64,000 nt of DNA from CAVUXJ01 sp963814975 (GCA_963814975.1 CAWFFB010000020.1:1-64000), one strand, 5' to 3'; counted from the first letter of the stretch, positions 8,655 through 17,777 are shown. Made by a program: numbers and translations. Notes: a model not told the origin generated them from the sequence alone.

Positions 8655-8830
8655 AGGGCAAGCCAAGCCCGCCGCCAACCGACTACCGATAACCCGCCAG
8701 AAACTCTACGACGGCAAGCTCAGACTGGAACGCCGAAACGGCGGCTCGAAGATCCACGCCCGGGCGTACCCCCCGGGCAAGAGCATCCTCCGCAGGACCG
8801 GCGGGAAGCGATGCGGCAACTTGTTTCTGA
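8655..8830 (+). pseudogene. Integrase N-terminus, degenerate copy 2
   Basis: The sequence is clearly homologous to 2335-2451 at the DNA level (KLYDGKLRLERRNGGSKI is still readable from about 8700). The start ATG has become AGG at 8655 and one extra base shifts the frame before the conserved block. A further stretch PPGKSILRRTGGK continues the integrase-like reading before it dissolves. The tract ends at the IS5-type element. Confidence 0.55.
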
Positions 8831-8891
8831 CAGCGTTACGACGGCCCTATCGGCGGAGTTTCGCTACGACGGTTCGTGATCGGCGAGTTAG

Positions 8892-10160
8892 GAGCTTGCT
8901 GAAAAACTGACGATCTATGCGATGTACCAGGCCGGACCGGCAGCGGCCCCGATGTGACCGGTTCGATGAAGGACCGATCGTGCCAAGTGCACCTCGGTCG
9001 CGCCCCGTGCATGACGTGTCGCCGTCACGGCGTGGCCGCCATCAGCTTGGGCAATCGAAGGAGATTGAAGGCCGCGCTCGCGAAGACGAAGAGCCAATCG
9101 ACTTTCGGCAACCCCCGGAGTTTCACTTTGCGAATCCACGCGACGGTCTTCAGCCAGCCAAACGCCGGCTCGATTCGTGGCCGGCACGATTGGCTCCTGG
9201 CATACCCCACGTGACGCGTGGTGCGGGCGTCAATCGCGCTCCCACCGCGGCGCTTTACGTTCTGGGTGACGTGGGGCGTGACACCCAGCTCGCGGCTGAC
9301 CTCGACAAAGTCGTGCGTGTCGTAATTCTTGTCGGCGCCGATCGTGCGGCGGCGCCACGGCGTCGCCTGCCCCTGATCGTGCAGCATCAGCATGGCGGCG
9401 TCTCGCTCGGCGGATCCATCGGCGTGCGTCGCCATCGCATCCACGATGAGGCCGTGCCGATGTTCGATCAGCAGGTGGCCCAGGTCCGCCAAGCGCGCCT
9501 CGGCTTGGTTCGATGTGCGATACAGCCGCGCATCGGGATCCGTCTTCGACCTGTGCGTGTCGTTCTTCCGAGACTGGCCGTGAAAATTCCGCCGTCGCCG
9601 TCAGTATCGTCGTCCTTCCGTTGAAAACGCTTGTGGCTCGCCCACGCTTCGATCAAGGTGCCATCGACGGTGAAGTGTTCATCGGACATCAGGCCCTCGG
9701 CTTGATCGAGCACCCGGCGGAAAAAGGTGCGGGCCAGCTCCTGATTCAACAGTCGATCGCGGTTCTTGGTAAACACCGTCGGCGTCCAGACGGGTTCATC
9801 CATGTCCATGCCCACGAACCAGCGAAACAAGATGTTGTAGTCGAGTTGCTCCATCAGCAGGCGCTCGCTCCGGATCGAATAGAAGATCTGCAGCAGTTGC
9901 GCCCGCAGCAGGCGCTCCGGCGGCACCGACGGGCGGCCGACCGTCGCATACAGCCGGTCGAAGTCTGGCGACATCTCGCGCAGGACCCCATCGACCAGAG
10001 CACGAATGGCGCGCAACGGATGGTCGCTCGGCACGCGCTGCTCGGGCGACACATCGCTGAACATCGAGTCGGGCTGGCGGTCGTCTCCACGCATACCGCC
10101 GATGGTAGATACGGGATCGGTCCGGCGTCGATCCCTTAAACTGGGTTTTTCAGCAAGCTC
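8892..10160 (-). mobile_element. IS5-family insertion sequence, 1269 bp
   Basis: Perfect 16-bp terminal inverted repeats: GAGCTTGCTGAAAAAC at 8892-8907 and its complement at 10145-10160. They are flanked by the direct repeat TTAG at 8888-8891 and 10161-10164. A four-base duplication fitting YTAR is characteristic of the IS5 group. The intact ends and duplication indicate recent insertion, although the transposase has a frameshift. Confidence 0.9.
9025..10094 (-). pseudogene. IS5-family transposase, one -1 frameshift
   Basis: The first frame (10094 down to about 9595) encodes the N-terminal DUF772-like region (SDHPLRAIRALVD, RLLRAQLLQIFYSIRSERLL) and the first catalytic Asp in HFTVDGTLIEAW. 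The second frame, entered by a -1 shift near 9590 (at GGAATTTTC), continues with DPDARLYRT, then GADKNYDT and the C-terminal RIEPAFGWLK. Conceptually joined, all parts of a DDE transposase are present. The shift point lacks a canonical slippery heptamer, so an inactivating mutation is more likely than programmed frameshifting. Confidence 0.8.
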
Positions 10161-10219
10161 TTAGGCGTCCGTGAGCGCCAGGGAGTCTCGTTCCTCCAAC
10201 GCCTTCCACATGGCGAGAC

Positions 10220-10651
10220 CTACTGGTGCAGTTCAGAGGGGCGAGGCGAGATGCGATCTGATGGCCCGGCCGGAGCACAACAACTCAGCGTCGGAGCCGG
10301 CTGCGCGACCGCGCAGCATCCCGTCTTCTTCTCCAAACGCTTCGCGTCCTTCGCGACAGTGGGTAGGTGGCCGACGCAGTGATAGACCGCGTCGAGTAGA
10401 GTCCGCGTCAGATCGTCCCGACGTGCGGCAAGCCGGTAGTGAACCCACAGGCCATCCTTCCGCGTCTCGACGAGTCCGGATCGCCTCAGGTAGGCCAAGT
10501 GCCGGGACACGAGCGACTGCGGCAGCCGCAGGCTCTCGTGAATGTGGCAGACGCAAATCTCGCCGCTCGCGAGCAATCCGAGGATGCGAATCCGTGTCGG
10601 ATCAGCGAGCGCCTTTAGGGTTTGCTCGACAGCCTGAAGGTCTCGTTCCAT
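10220..10651 (-). CDS. arsR: ArsR-family arsenic-responsive repressor
   Basis: The 143-residue protein is a winged-helix repressor. LKALADPTRIRILGLLASGE leads into EICVCHIHE, which places Cys33 and Cys35 in the helix used by classical ArsR to bind As(III). The recognition helix SLVSRHLAYLRRSGLV follows. The C-terminal tail adds two CC pairs (GCC and SCC), an uncommon extra thiol set. It is divergent from arsM over a 78-bp region carrying a perfect inverted repeat, so it probably represses both directions and is released by arsenite. Confidence 0.9.
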   Translation of the reverse strand: MERDLQAVEQTLKALADPTRIRILGLLASGEICVCHIHESLRLPQSLVSRHLAYLRRSGLVETRKDGLWVHYRLAARRDDLTRTLLDAVYHCVGHLPTVAKDAKRLEKKTGCCAVAQPAPTLSCCAPAGPSDRISPRPSELHQ

Positions 10652-10658
10652 ATGTGTG

Positions 10659-10714
10659 TTGACAAATATATCAGAGTTCGCCTACGGTGTATATATGTGG
10701 AGAAGCACATATAT
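10659..10714. promoter_or_regulatory. Divergent ars promoter and operator
   Basis: TTGACA at 10659-10664 and TACGGT at 10683-10688 (18-bp spacing) form a promoter toward arsM. Just downstream lies a perfect inverted repeat, ATATATGTG (10691-10699), six bases, CACATATAT (10706-10714), well placed to block transcription. ArsR-family operators are A/T-rich dyads of this kind. A related half-site, CATATGTGTG, overlaps the arsR start. Confidence 0.7.
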
Positions 10715-10729
10715 CAAGGGAGCGAAGTC

Positions 10730-11533
10730 ATGACCACGTTGCAGGACACAATCAAGGAAAAATACGGCAAGGCCGCGACGGATGCACAGAGTGGGGCCGC
10801 ATCATGCTGCGGCACGACATGCTGCGGCGACCCGATTACCTCCGATCTTTACAGCGACTCCGAGACAGCGGCGTTGCCGGCTGAAGCTGTGAGCGCGTCG
10901 CTTGGCTGCGGCAATCCGACTGCGCTCATCGATCTCAAAGCCGGAGAGACCGTGCTTGACCTGGGATCAGGCGGCGGGATCGACGTGCTTCTGTCAGCGA
11001 AGCGCGTTGGTCCCGCCGGCAGGGTCTACGGGCTCGACATGACCGATGAAATGCTGACACTCGCTCGCGAGAATCAGAAAAGGGCCGGTGCGACGAATGT
11101 CGAGTTCCTGACAGGCGAGATCGAAGCGATCCCGCTGCCCGATGCGTTCGTTGACGTGATCATCTCGAACTGCGTGATCAACCTCTCGGCCGACAAGGAT
11201 AGGGTATTGCGCGAAGCGTTTCGCGTCTTGAAACCAGGCGGACGATTCGCCGTTTCGGACGTGGTCGTTCGCGGGGCGGTTCCCGACGCCATTCGCCGCA
11301 ATGTCGAGCTGTGGATCGGCTGCGTGGCGGGCGCGCTTGAAGAATCCGCCTATCGCGACAAACTCGTCGCCGCCGGTTTTGCGTCAGTCGAGATCGAGCC
11401 GTGGCGCGTCTACAACGCAGGTGACATTGGCATCTCGACCGACACCCTACCGAAGGATGCGTTCGCGAGCGCATTCATTCGGGCGACGAAGCCTGCGAAA
11501 TCGTGCTGTGGTCCGACGTGTTGCACGTCGTAG
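10730..11533 (+). CDS. arsM: Arsenite methyltransferase
   Basis: This SAM-dependent methyltransferase would methylate As(III). The SAM motif VLDLGSGGGIDV lies near residue 75. The three cysteines needed by ArsM enzymes are in SLGCGNP, SNCVINL and WIGCVAG. A cysteine-rich segment near the start (SCCGTTCCGD) and another at the very end (SCCGPTCCTS) could capture arsenic and pass it on. ATG 10730 follows a GGGAGCG ribosome site and begins MTTLQDTIKEKYG, typical of the family. The longer upstream frame runs through the operator and is not used. arsC follows after 45 bp. Confidence 0.92.
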   Translation: MTTLQDTIKEKYGKAATDAQSGAASCCGTTCCGDPITSDLYSDSETAALPAEAVSASLGCGNPTALIDLKAGETVLDLGSGGGIDVLLSAKRVGPAGRVYGLDMTDEMLTLARENQKRAGATNVEFLTGEIEAIPLPDAFVDVIISNCVINLSADKDRVLREAFRVLKPGGRFAVSDVVVRGAVPDAIRRNVELWIGCVAGALEESAYRDKLVAAGFASVEIEPWRVYNAGDIGISTDTLPKDAFASAFIRATKPAKSCCGPTCCTS

Positions 11534-11578
11534 AGAAAGCGTGAGCCTCGATGAGCCGAAACCAATGGAGTCCGACCA

Positions 11579-12043
11579 ATGACCGAATCACGTCTGAGCG
11601 TTCTCTTTCTTTGCACGGGAAATTCGGCCCGGTCGCAAATGGCGGAGGCCATCCTTCGCCAACTGTCTCACCGTCACGTTGACGTTGAGAGCGCAGGCAC
11701 GGCACCACAACCCGACATTCACCCGATGGCGCGTCGGGCTCTCAAGACGCTGCTGGACCTCGATATGGCCGGTCAGCATCCCAAATCTGTCGACCGTTTG
11801 TTGCATCGCGACTTTGATTACGTGATTACCGTATGCGACCGGGCTGCTGAGACCTGTCCGGTGTTCCCCGGCGATCCTGAGCGTATTCACTGGAGCCTGG
11901 AGGATCCGGCGGCTATTGTCGGGACCGACGAGGAACGACAAAGGGCGTTCGACGACATTGCCAGACAACTCCTCGCACGTATGCGGGTCTGGCTATGTCT
12001 GCCGGCTATTCGCACCAGGATCGAACAGGCCGCCCCGCGTTAA
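11579..12043 (+). CDS. arsC: Arsenate reductase, low-molecular-weight phosphatase type
   Basis: The 154-residue protein has the phosphatase P-loop CTGNSARS with nucleophile Cys12. A second pair of cysteines (Cys86 and Cys93 in VCDRAAETCPVF) sits where thioredoxin-coupled ArsC enzymes carry their resolving thiols. It reduces arsenate to arsenite, the substrate of ArsM just upstream, so the pair makes a reduce-and-methylate route. The gene probably shares the arsM transcript. The C-terminus matches the family length. Confidence 0.88.
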   Translation: MTESRLSVLFLCTGNSARSQMAEAILRQLSHRHVDVESAGTAPQPDIHPMARRALKTLLDLDMAGQHPKSVDRLLHRDFDYVITVCDRAAETCPVFPGDPERIHWSLEDPAAIVGTDEERQRAFDDIARQLLARMRVWLCLPAIRTRIEQAAPR

Positions 12044-12523
12044 CCGTTGCGCAAGTGTCGACAGAAGCCGTGACTGCTGTCAGGGAGAACCTGAAAACCC
12101 AACGTCGCGTTCTCACGACATCTCGAAGATCAACGACCGAAGTCGTGAAAGCGGCGGCCCGTCGGGATCTGGCGGCCGCGGAGAATGGTCGCCTCCTGCC
12201 CTTCTTCGAGAGAAGCCGCGAGTCGCGAAGCGTCGTCGCAATGAGGCGGACACTCGCAGGGCTGGGTACCCTCCCCGAGCTCCCGACTAGCGGCGCGCGG
12301 TTAGCGGTTGTTCATGCCCGCGACGCGACGGAAAAGCATCGGAATGCCAACCGGCGATCGTTGCCATAGCCCATCTACTTCCGTCAACACCGTCTTGGTA
12401 CGATGCGGGGCTCAGCAAGTTCAGGACCATTTGATCAGGATATGGCTCGAATGGGCCAGGGCACCGGTATTGCTGTCTGGACCCCTTGGGCCAAAAAGGG
12501 CTCTCAGGTGAAGGGATTGAATA
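12044..12523. other. Gene-poor stretch after arsC
   Basis: An open frame from 11995 overlaps the arsC end and runs to 12369. Its composition (Arg/Thr/Ala-rich, no motif) and position argue that it is not a gene. No terminator hairpin or RNA is obvious. The last 100 bp should contain the promoter of the stress protein at 12524, whose start is preceded by GTGAAGGG. Confidence 0.35.
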
Positions 12524-13273
12524 ATGGCAGAGTTCAGAAAAGATGATTCCGTTGGCGAAGAGGCCTCGGCTTTCGGGGAGCGCGTGAAGGGCGCCACGAA
12601 AGACGCGGTGGGCGCGGTGACAGGGAACAAGTCGCTGGAGCGCGAAGGCGAACGGGAGAACGCCGAGGGCCGCACGCGTCAGGCAGCCAACAAAGTGATG
12701 GAGGAGACCGACGGGGTTCCAGGAGCCACGGTTGGACGTCAGTCGTGGGACAGCAAGAGCTACGTCACCGGCCTCTACGACTCCCCCGAATCGGCGGCCC
12801 GCGCTTATCGGGGCTTGACGTCGAGGCATGGGTACAAGCCTGAAGATGTGAATGTGCTCATGTCCGATGAAACGCGGAGCCGTCATTTCGGTGACGTGAA
12901 ACCGGGCACGGAGTTCACCTCGGGCTCGAAGGCCGCCGAGGGCATGGGAAAAGGCGGCGCGATCGGCGGCGGCATCGGGGCGGCGCTGGCGGCGATTCTG
13001 GCCGTCGGGACCACGATAGTGGTACCTGGGCTCGGACTGGTCGTCGCCGGGCCGATCGCCGCGGCGCTAGCGGGTGCAGGTGCGGGCGGGGCCACCGGCG
13101 GTCTGATTGGCGCCTTGATCGGCGCCGGCATTCCCAAGGATCGCGCCGCTGATTATGAACGGGGAATCAAGCAAGGCGGGATCGTCATTGGAACCCGGCC
13201 ACGCGACGCTCAGCACGCCGCTGAACTCGAGCGCGAGTTCGGGGAGTACGGCGGCGCCCACGTAAGACGCTAA
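12524..13273 (+). CDS. CsbD-like / glycine-zipper general stress protein
   Basis: Residues 1-70 are hydrophilic and CsbD-like (FGERVKGATKDAVGAVTGNKSLEREGERENAEGR). Residues 80-120 (VTGLYDSPESAARAYRGLTSRHGYKPEDVNVLMSDE) resemble the small alpha/beta domain of stress proteins that sense or bind at membranes. Residues 145-205 form a long glycine- and alanine-rich double membrane segment (GGAIGGGIGAALAAILAVG and a repeat). It ends with a charged tail. A role in envelope or osmotic stress is inferred from the family; the combination of CsbD with a glycine zipper is the notable point. It stands alone and is followed by a hairpin terminator. Confidence 0.75.
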   Translation: MAEFRKDDSVGEEASAFGERVKGATKDAVGAVTGNKSLEREGERENAEGRTRQAANKVMEETDGVPGATVGRQSWDSKSYVTGLYDSPESAARAYRGLTSRHGYKPEDVNVLMSDETRSRHFGDVKPGTEFTSGSKAAEGMGKGGAIGGGIGAALAAILAVGTTIVVPGLGLVVAGPIAAALAGAGAGGATGGLIGALIGAGIPKDRAADYERGIKQGGIVIGTRPRDAQHAAELEREFGEYGGAHVRR

Positions 13274-13286
13274 CTACGCTCAGACA

Positions 13287-13320
13287 CGCGCCAGGATTGT
13301 CCGGCTACGATCCTGGCGCG
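13287..13320 (+). terminator. Hairpin after the CsbD-like gene
   Basis: CGCGCCAGGAT at 13287-13297 pairs perfectly with ATCCTGGCGCG at 13310-13320 across a 12-base loop, 14 bp after the stop codon. There is no T-tract, so termination efficiency is uncertain. Confidence 0.6.
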
Positions 13321-13587
13321 CACGGGAGATACACCGCAGCGCGAGACGCGTCCTCCAGTTGGTCGCGCCAAATCGGCCCGGCGCTCTTGGCGGCTCGGCC
13401 TCAGCTTCTCCGCCGCCGGTTCCTGTGGAGAACCATCGTGGTCGATTACCGCGGGAGTCCGTAACACGAAGCAAAATTGGCTGTTCCGGTCACGTCCACC
13501 GAAGTCCTGGACATACGCGGTCGCGCTGCGTTCACATCAAATCCCCGCTCGATGCCTGCTCCATCAGTCTCGGCTGGTTCGACACAG

Positions 13588-14231
13588 TCATTGGAGCAGC
13601 CGTGCGAACATCCGATTCTGATACTGGACCCACGCCGCGAGCCGTTCAATACGCGCGGCGATGCCCGCTCGATGCAGCCCTATCAGGTTCGTCTGTTCAG
13701 TCGGATCAACTGAGAGATCGTAGATCTCGTATTCATTTCGGGTAGCGTTGAGGCCACGCAGGCCGCCACGAGCGCCAATATCAGCGTCCCCGAGGCGGAC
13801 TCGCGGAGCGCCGCGCGCGCCTCCGCACTCCTGAGAAAGTCCGCGTAGTACAGCCAGGAGTAGTTGAGCGGCTGCCCCAGCATGCGGACCATCTCGATAT
13901 TCAGGATCCCGAACAGCAGCGACAGCACTGCGAGTGCGAGAAAGGCGCCGTACGTGAACAACCCAGCGCCCTTGACCCGTTGGAGCGTCGCCAACGCGAT
14001 CAGGCACGTGCCTGCGAGCGCGGCGACGTAGGCGACGTCATAGGTGGCGCTGACGATAAGTTTGGCCAACGCCTTCAGATCGAGGTGGTGCCAGGAGCCG
14101 GGATCCCGCCAGCCCAGGATGCCAGCCCAGGATGTACGCGCGCTCGGCCCAAGCAGCGCCGCGCCGAGCAGCACCGCCGCCGCAAGCAGCCGAATGCTCC
14201 AGCGCGTGTTTCGATCGTGCCCGTCATCCAT
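13588..14231 (-). pseudogene. Membrane-anchored sulfatase with internal deletion
   Basis: ATG at 14231 starts a reading with several hydrophobic helices and the segment LNYSWLYYADFLRSAEARAAL, typical of the membrane N-terminus of large sulfatases. Near 13740 the frame changes and continues with RNEYEIYDLSVDPTEQTNL, the characteristic C-terminal end of a sulfatase, down to a stop at 13588. The whole catalytic region with the formylglycine motif is gone, so a deletion joined the first and last parts. The adjacent gene fragments are also damaged. Confidence 0.65.
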
Positions 14232-14239
14232 GAGGAGGG

Positions 14240-14822
14240 CTAGCTGTGGGTGCCGGTCGGCAGTTGGATCTCGTCGTTGCCGCGACCGTGTGTGCCGGTC
14301 TCGAGGAACTGCACCTTGAGCAGGCTCAGGAACAGGCTTGCCAGGATGGTCTGCGATCCCAGCGTGATCGAAAGCATTGAAGGAATCACGATGCGCATTA
14401 CATGGAACGGATCGAGGTCGCCAAACAGCGCTCGCTGCCAGATCACGAAGCTGTAGGCTGCTCCCACGCGCCCCAGGATGATCAGGACGATGCCCAGCGC
14501 CAGCCCGTGATACACGCGCACTCGGGTCACGAGCCTTTCGAACAGCGGATCGACGGGCATGAAGTGAGCCGAGACGGCAATGATTTTCGTGAAGACGGAA
14601 AAGCACACGGCCTGAAATCCCAGCGAGATGGCAGCGGCGCAATACAGCAGCGAGTGAACACTGAAATGAAGGGGCCCGATCGCCGCGTTGGTGCCGAGAA
14701 TCCAGCCGCCGGCGATGATGCCAGCGAGGATCATCAGGAGCCCGGGGTACAGGAACAGCCAATTGGGGCTGAACAGCATGTAGGTGCGCAGACTCCGCGC
14801 GCCGTCCCGCCAGGTTCTCAGG
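14240..14822 (-). pseudogene. Glycosyltransferase family 2, C-terminal membrane part only
   Basis: The reading LRTWRDGARSLRTYMLFSPN followed by four hydrophobic helices (PGLLMILAGIIAGGWIL and others) matches the C-terminus of dolichol-phosphate-mannose-synthase-like family 2 glycosyltransferases. The catalytic domain that should precede it is absent: upstream of about 14822 the DNA belongs to a different, also truncated, glycosyltransferase. A deletion fused the two. It ends 8 bp before the sulfatase start, suggesting an original polysaccharide operon. Confidence 0.6.
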
Positions 14823-15565
14823 TGCGGCATCCTGGCGCGGCGGTCCAGCGCAGCGTCGTCGGAACTTCGGCGATATTCCAAACGGTGAGGGCAGCCAAGG
14901 CGGTCACCGCCAGCGTCGCCGAATAGTAGCGAGCCTGCCAGCCGAACCACACGAACGGCTGGGCGAACGCTGTCGCGACCAACATCGACCACGCGGTATC
15001 TTCGCCAGACACCGTGCGTCCCAACTGATACGCGCAGCCCAAGAAAAGAACAGAAAAAAGGATCGAGGGGATCCGCGGTACCACCGTGCGCCGGGTCAGT
15101 TCTTGCGCTCCGTGTCGAACCGTGGGCGGGGCGCCGTCGTCCTGGTCGGGGTGGATACCGGCGAGCGCAAATGCGGCCGCGATGCTGTAGAGAGGCAGCC
15201 ACTCATGGTACATCGGCCATTCCGCGATCCGAATAGCTCGAATCCTTGAATTCGTATTCCTCGCTGGTTGGACTGGTGGTGAGTAAGACATTTTCATAAA
15301 TGGGCAGTCCCAGGTAGCGATCGGAGGGATACCCCCGTTCGAGGATCGTGAGAGCGTTGATGCTGGATTCGGCCTCATCGACGGATAGCTGGCGGCGATC
15401 GACCAGCGACAAACGCGATGCTGGGGCCAGGGCAAGACACGACAGCAGGAGCGCCCGCGGCAGCGCCTTCCCCAGCACGAGACCGCGCAGGTTGAAGCCG
15501 AGGTCGAAGTGCTTCAGATTGCCCAGCGTTCGCACACCGGAGTGTCGATACATCGTGTCGGTCAC
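14818..15565 (-). pseudogene. Membrane glycosyltransferase (GT39/ArnT-like), N-terminal fragment with frameshift
   Basis: The first frame (15565 to about 15210) contains SVDEAESSINALTILERGYP, RYLGLPIYENVL and EFKDSSYSDRG, matching the extracytoplasmic loop with the catalytic Asp-Glu of PMT/ArnT-type transferases. It then shifts into the frame reading MYHEWLPLYSIAAAFALAG and continues through several membrane helices to a stop at 14818. The rest of the protein is missing. Together with the two neighbours this is a decayed surface-polysaccharide cluster. Confidence 0.6.
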
Positions 15566-15969
15566 GGCCGTGACATCGGTTGAGTCAGCAACGATTTAGA
15601 TTTCATTCGAAGAAGGCAATATCGAAGCGGCCGAGCTGCGGGGTAGAGGGGGGGAGGCATGAGCACATCCGGAGGATTGAGCCCCTCCGGAAGCTCCATG
15701 GAATCGCCTGACACCACGTCCCGAGGTGCGCGGGGTCTACGGGCCTGAGGTCGGGGACTACGGGGACGCTTTTGAGCGCGGCGACAGACTCCGATCCCTA
15801 CAGGAGCACGCCTTGACGCGATATTCCTGCCGGGATTTATCCAGCAAGTCGCCCTCTCGAGCGAAGTTGCTGGGTCTGCGCCGGCTCAGCTTCGACGACT
15901 GGTCTCCTCTAGCCGGGAAGGCAGCTATACTCGAATTTACGATAGCCTCCGACTTCACGAGGACAGCAT
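15566..15969. other. Island/backbone boundary region with sppA promoter
   Basis: No gene is supported; an open frame from 15726 merely runs into sppA out of register and lacks motifs. TATACT at 15926-15931 is a good -10 box 38 bp before the sppA start, without a clear -35. No tRNA or att copy is visible, so the right end of the accessory region is not precisely defined. Confidence 0.4.
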
Positions 15970-17751
15970 ATGGCCCGCCGCGGATTCACTATCTTCTTCA
16001 CGTTCCTTGGCATGGCGCTGGCCATCTCGGTGGCCGGCTTGTTCGCCCTCTATTTTCTCTTCGGACGCGAGCCGGCCGTCCCGGCCAATGCCACGCTGAC
16101 CTTGAGGGTGGGCGGTGATCTCGGCGAGATCGCCCCGGCCGACATCATCGGTTATGTGAGCGGGGGCGGACGCACGCCGACTGTTCGTTCGCTCATCGAC
16201 AACCTGCGCAAGGCGAAGGTCGACGAGCGCATCCGCGCGGTGCTGCTCAAGCCGACCGGGTTCACCACCCCGTTCTGGGGCAAGATTCAGGAATTGCGCG
16301 ACGCGGTCCTCGACTTCAAGCAGTCCGGCAAGCCGATTTACGCGTACCTCGAGTACGGCGGAGAGCGCGACTATTACCTGGCGAGCGCCGCCGACAAAGT
16401 GTTCCTGATGCCGTCGACCGAGCTCGAGTTGACGGGCGTCGCCACCTACGCGCTGTTCCTGCGCGGCACGTTCGACAAAGTGGGCGTCGAAGCGGACCTC
16501 CGCCACATCGGCGACTACAAGACCGCCTCGAACACGTTCACCGAAAAGGGCTACACCGCAGCACACCGCGAAATGGACCTCTCCCTCAACCGCGACCTGT
16601 ACGGGCAGATCGTCGGCGGCATTGCCCAGGCGCGCAAGCAGAGCGAGGCCGCCGTGCGAGCGCTGATCGACGAGGGACCGTTTCTGCCGGGGGATGCCCT
16701 GCGCGCCGGCCTGATTGACGATGTCGCGTATGAAGATCAGGTGCGGGAGAAGCTGCGTTCGGCGTTGGGGCAGGGCGCGACGGGCCCCGAGATCGATACG
16801 TCCGACTACGCGCGCGTCAGTGCGCGGTCCCTCGGCCTCGACCGTGGACCGCGGATTGCGGTGATCTACGCGGCCGGTGCGATTGTCAGCGGACGCGGCG
16901 GCTCCGATCCGTTGAACGGCACGTCTGTCGGCGCCGATACGCTGATCCGGTACATTCGGGATGCGCGCGGCGACAGCTCGATTCGCGCGATCGTGCTGCG
17001 GATTGACAGCCCCGGCGGCTCCGCCGGGGCGTCCGACGCGATCTGGCGCGAGCTGATGATCGCCAGAAACGAGCGCGCGGACCGACCCATCGTCGCGTCG
17101 ATGTCGGACCTGGCCGCCTCGGGCGGCTACTACATTGCCATGCCGGCCCACGCGATTGTCGCACAGCCCTCCACGCTCACGGGATCGATCGGCATCTTCG
17201 GCGGCAAGTTCGTCACTGGAGGCGTCTACGAAAAGCTCGGCGCGAAAATCGATTCGGTCAGCTCCGGCCGCCGCGCCGAAATGAACTCGCCTGTACGCCG
17301 GTACACTCCCGACGAGGCGAAGAAGGTCCAGGAGCAGCTCCAGGCGTTCTACGACCAGTTCATCGAGAAGGTCGCTGAGGCGCGCAACAGCACTCCGGAG
17401 AAGATCGATCAGATCGCGCAGGGCCGGGTGTGGACCGGCCGGCAGGCGAAAGACAACGGCCTGGTCGACGCGCTGGGGGGGCTCGACGCTGCCATTGCGG
17501 TGGCGAAGGAGCGGGCGAAGATTGCCAAAGACAGCGGGGTCGAGCTCGTGCTGTACCCGCCGCGGCGGTCGCTCTACGAACTACTGTCGGAGGAGCTCGC
17601 GGGAGGTGGTGAGCAGGCGGCGCTGAGCGCGTGGGTGGCGGCGAACGTCTCGAGCGCAGAGCTCGAGGCGCTGCGGGCACTTCGCGGGCCGCTGGCGCGG
17701 TTCCGTCGCGGGGAGCCGCTCGCGCTCATGCCGTTTACGTTCCTACGCTAA
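15970..17751 (+). CDS. sppA: Signal peptide peptidase SppA, long (67K) type
   Basis: The 593-residue protein has an N-terminal membrane anchor (about residues 8-32) and two tandem crotonase-like protease domains. Lys184 in GDYKTASNTF (first domain) and Ser384 in DLAASGGYYIAMPA (second domain) correspond to the catalytic dyad of E. coli-type SppA. DSPGGSAGASDAIW forms the oxyanion strand. It degrades cleaved signal peptides in the membrane. ATG 15970 follows GAGGA. It is convergent with ppiD, with a small hairpin between them. Confidence 0.93.
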   Translation: MARRGFTIFFTFLGMALAISVAGLFALYFLFGREPAVPANATLTLRVGGDLGEIAPADIIGYVSGGGRTPTVRSLIDNLRKAKVDERIRAVLLKPTGFTTPFWGKIQELRDAVLDFKQSGKPIYAYLEYGGERDYYLASAADKVFLMPSTELELTGVATYALFLRGTFDKVGVEADLRHIGDYKTASNTFTEKGYTAAHREMDLSLNRDLYGQIVGGIAQARKQSEAAVRALIDEGPFLPGDALRAGLIDDVAYEDQVREKLRSALGQGATGPEIDTSDYARVSARSLGLDRGPRIAVIYAAGAIVSGRGGSDPLNGTSVGADTLIRYIRDARGDSSIRAIVLRIDSPGGSAGASDAIWRELMIARNERADRPIVASMSDLAASGGYYIAMPAHAIVAQPSTLTGSIGIFGGKFVTGGVYEKLGAKIDSVSSGRRAEMNSPVRRYTPDEAKKVQEQLQAFYDQFIEKVAEARNSTPEKIDQIAQGRVWTGRQAKDNGLVDALGGLDAAIAVAKERAKIAKDSGVELVLYPPRRSLYELLSEELAGGGEQAALSAWVAANVSSAELEALRALRGPLARFRRGEPLALMPFTFLR

Positions 17752-17777
17752 GCAAGAACAGCTACGAAAACACGATC

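Noticed and set aside
9585..9595. Programmed -1 frameshift in the IS5 transposase
   Set aside because: GGAATTTTC is not a canonical slippery heptamer and most relatives use one frame; kept as a question in the findings, not as a feature.
11995..12369. 124-residue open frame after arsC
   Set aside because: Starts inside arsC, no motif, no ribosome site; more likely chance.
15955..17151. 398-residue minus-strand open frame opposite sppA
   Set aside because: Shadow frame with repetitive Arg/Ala/Val composition; sppA has its full catalytic dyad.
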